NCBI RefSeq assembly: GCF_002261265.1 | Contig: NZ_NEVK01000003.1 | Location: forward strand, 124,001 to 188,000 | DNA length: 64,000 nt | Source: Bordetella genomosp. 7 | Lineage (GTDB): Bacteria; Pseudomonadota; Gammaproteobacteria; Burkholderiales; Burkholderiaceae_B | Reading direction: 5' to 3' | Shown: in pieces, positions 62,157 to 64,000 of the stretch | How the letters are laid out: each line of letters begins with the position of its first letter | Position numbering within the stretch: position 1 is the first letter of the stretch | Made by a program: the position numbers and the translations under genes | The notes under the pieces: model-generated | Database searches by the model: none | What the model saw: the letters and a program-made list of their open reading frames with translations, nothing else | Told to the model about the DNA's origin: nothing

Positions 62157-63311
62157 ATGAACTCACATGACGAAAGCCAGGAACGCCTGATCCTGGATAT
62201 GGTGGGCCGCTTCCTCGAACAGGAAGTCCGCCCGCACGTCTGGCAATTCGAGCACGACGATGTATACCCCGTGGAAATCGTCGAAAAAATGAAGGAAATG
62301 GGCCTGTTCGGCTGCCTGATCGCGCCCGAGTACGGCGGCCTGGGCCTGTCCACGGTGACCTACGCCCGGATCATCGAGCGCATCTCCGAGGAATGGATGT
62401 CGCTGTCGGGCATCCTGAATTCGCACCTGATCATGGCCATGTGCGTACAGCGCAATGGCACCGAAGCGCAGAAGCAGGCCTTCCTGCCGCGCTTTGCCAC
62501 CGGCGAGCTGCGCGGCGGCATCGGCCTGACCGAACCCGATTGCGGCACCGACCTGCAGGCGATCCGCACGGTGGCGCGCCGCGAGGGCGATGACTACGTG
62601 GTCAACGGCAGCAAGATGTGGATCACCAATGGCTATCACGGCAACTGCTTCGCGCTGCTGGTCAAGACCGACCCGCAGGCCGAGCCGCGCCACAAGGGCA
62701 TGAGCCTGTTCATCGCCGAAAAAGGCCCGGGGTTCACGGTCAGCCGCCAGCTGGAAAAGCTGGGCTACAAGGGCATTGATTCCACCGAACTGGTGTTCGA
62801 AAACTACCGCATTCCGGCCGACCGCCTGATCGGCGGCGCCGAAGGCCGCGGACTGCAGATGGTGCTCAACGGCCTGGAGCTTGGCCGCATCAACGTGGCC
62901 GCGCGGGGCGTGGGCGTGGCGCAGGCCGCGCTGCGCGAAGCGGTGAAGTACGCCCAGCAGCGCAAGACATTCGGCAAGCCGATCTGCGAACACCAGGCCA
63001 TCCAGACCAAGCTGGGCGACATGGCCACGCGCACCGATGCCTCGCGCCTGCTGACGTTGCGCGCGGCCGAAGCCTACGACCGCGGCGAACGTTGCGACAT
63101 GGAAGCCGGCATGGCCAAGCTGTTCGCCACCGAAACCGCTGTCGAGAACAGCCTGGAAGCCATGCGCATTCACGGCGGCTATGGATACTCCAAAGAATAT
63201 CTTGTCGAGCGCTTCTATCGCGACGCGCCGCTCCTGGTAATAGGGGAAGGCACCAACGAAATGCAGCGCATCATCATCGCCCGGCAACTGGTGCAAAGGA
63301 ACCCCATATGA
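62157..63311 (+). CDS. Acyl-CoA dehydrogenase
   Basis: 384 residues, a standard short-chain-type acyl-CoA dehydrogenase. GIGLTEPDCGTDLQAIRTVA, VNGSKMWITNGYHGNCFALL, RKTFGKPICEHQAIQTKLGD, RIHGGYGYSKEYLVERFYRD and IGEGTNEMQRIIIARQLV carry FAD and CoA binding and the catalytic Glu. The GACG-like TEPDCGTD differs from the usual TEPxAGSD. The ATG at 62157 has GGAG six bases upstream; another at 62145 is in frame but lacks a site. It overlaps the last CoA-transferase by 4 nt. Confidence 0.93.
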   Translation: MNSHDESQERLILDMVGRFLEQEVRPHVWQFEHDDVYPVEIVEKMKEMGLFGCLIAPEYGGLGLSTVTYARIIERISEEWMSLSGILNSHLIMAMCVQRNGTEAQKQAFLPRFATGELRGGIGLTEPDCGTDLQAIRTVARREGDDYVVNGSKMWITNGYHGNCFALLVKTDPQAEPRHKGMSLFIAEKGPGFTVSRQLEKLGYKGIDSTELVFENYRIPADRLIGGAEGRGLQMVLNGLELGRINVAARGVGVAQAALREAVKYAQQRKTFGKPICEHQAIQTKLGDMATRTDASRLLTLRAAEAYDRGERCDMEAGMAKLFATETAVENSLEAMRIHGGYGYSKEYLVERFYRDAPLLVIGEGTNEMQRIIIARQLVQRNPI

Positions 63312-64000
63312 CCCTGCCGTTGAACGGATTGCGCATCGTCTCGGTAGAGCAGTACGGCGCCGGGCCCTTCGGCACGCAGCACCTCGCCGACCTGGGCGCC
63401 GAAGTCATCAAGATCGAAAACCCGCGCGATGGCGGCGATGTGGGCCGCGCCGTTGGCCCGCATTACTTCGGCCCGGGCGACAGCCACTTCTACCAGGCTT
63501 TCAATCGCAACAAGAAGAGCGTCACGCTGGACCTGAAACACCCCGAAGGCCGGCAGGTGCTGCACGACCTGTGCAGGCACGCCGATGCGGTGTTCAACAA
63601 CCTGCGCGGCGACTTGCCGGGCAAGCTGGGGCTGACCTACGACACCCTGCGCGAGGTGCGGCGCGACATCGTGTGCGTGCACCTGTCGGCCTACGGACGC
63701 GACGGCGAGCGCGCGGGCTGGCCGGGCTACGACTATCTGATGCAGGCCGAGGCCGGCTATCTGTCGCTGACAGGCGAGCCCGACGGGCCGCCCGCCCGTT
63801 TCGGCCTGTCCATCATCGACTTGATGACGGGCACCACCGCCGCGCTGGGGCTGGTGTCGGCCGTGCTGGGCGCGCGCCAGAGCGGCGTGGGGCGCGACGT
63901 GGACGTCAGCCTGTTCGACGTGGCCCTGCACAACCTCTGCTACGTGGCCACCTGGTACCTGAATGGCGGCCACCAGACCGGCCGCGCGCCACGGTCGGGG
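63308..64000 (+). CDS. Family III CoA-transferase, N-terminal part (cut by window edge)
   Basis: First 231 codons of a family III CoA-transferase, running off the right edge. It opens LNGLRIVSVEQYGAGPFGTQ, then VIKIENPRDGGDVGRAVGPH and FNRNKKSVTLDLKHPEGRQV. The nucleophile is probably Asp in FGLSIIDLMTGTTAALG. It is coupled to the acyl-CoA dehydrogenase by ATGA and likely activates the acid brought in by the TRAP system. Confidence 0.92.
   Translation, partial: MTLPLNGLRIVSVEQYGAGPFGTQHLADLGAEVIKIENPRDGGDVGRAVGPHYFGPGDSHFYQAFNRNKKSVTLDLKHPEGRQVLHDLCRHADAVFNNLRGDLPGKLGLTYDTLREVRRDIVCVHLSAYGRDGERAGWPGYDYLMQAEAGYLSLTGEPDGPPARFGLSIIDLMTGTTAALGLVSAVLGARQSGVGRDVDVSLFDVALHNLCYVATWYLNGGHQTGRAPRSG

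Overview
This 64 kb window is high-GC chromosomal DNA that reads as a beta-proteobacterium of the Alcaligenaceae, most likely Bordetella (environmental or B. petrii-like) or Achromobacter. The grounds are the density of orphan Bug/TctC periplasmic binding proteins (four), family III CoA-transferases (four), MaoC-type hydratases and acyl-CoA dehydrogenases, the housekeeping blocks (glyQS; folK-pcnB-HAD-hda // purM; miaA, mutL; amiC-tsaE // fumC), and codon use. The genus is an inference from content only. No rRNA, tRNA, CRISPR or prophage was seen.

Layout. 1-1238 holds glyS (cut by the left edge) and glyQ. 1506-5701 is a forward run: RidA-like protein, class V aminotransferase, enoyl-CoA hydratase, class I fumarase, closed by a clear terminator. 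5921-7965 has a DUF1801 protein and a possible PD-(D/E)xK protein, convergent around a repeat cluster. 8020-17691 is a reverse-strand run of ten genes (short-chain dehydrogenase, hydratase 2, CoA-transferase, LivKHMGF-type ABC importer, acyl-CoA ligase, MaoC hydratase) with a divergent LysR regulator: import, CoA activation and beta-oxidation of an unknown carboxylate. 18751-20174 is a complete IS3/IS150-type insertion sequence. 20442-31376 is a second acyl-CoA region: TctC protein; reverse set ligase-TctC-nitronate monooxygenase; divergent forward set of two acyl-CoA dehydrogenases, an enoyl-CoA hydratase, then a FAS1-like hydratase, CoA-transferase and CitE-like lyase that resemble the itaconate/mesaconate (citramalyl-CoA) pathway. 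31753-44008 is mostly housekeeping. 44009-44665 is a gene-free, repeat-rich stretch. 44643-53508 has an AEC transporter, two more TctC proteins, gamma-glutamyltranspeptidase, a CoA-transferase and a large acyl-CoA dehydrogenase with its LysR regulator. 54657-64000 is a forward operon with a complete TRAP transporter that has two DctP proteins around an amidase, followed by MmgE/PrpD, acyl-CoA dehydrogenase and a CoA-transferase cut by the right edge.

The most unusual signal is a family of 13-bp near-palindromes (GGTGTC-A/T-GACACC and ACTCC variants) that pair into hairpins. Four of its clusters lie between convergent gene pairs; the fifth flanks the IS. The complete IS sits exactly in the 3-nt loop of one such hairpin, with a TTT duplication, and a 21-nt remnant of the same IS end sits in the loop of another hairpin at 36303-36370. 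At two genes the hairpin and the 3' end of the neighbouring gene have been duplicated in tandem. Together this looks like a REP-like repeat family with a dedicated, loop-targeting insertion sequence.
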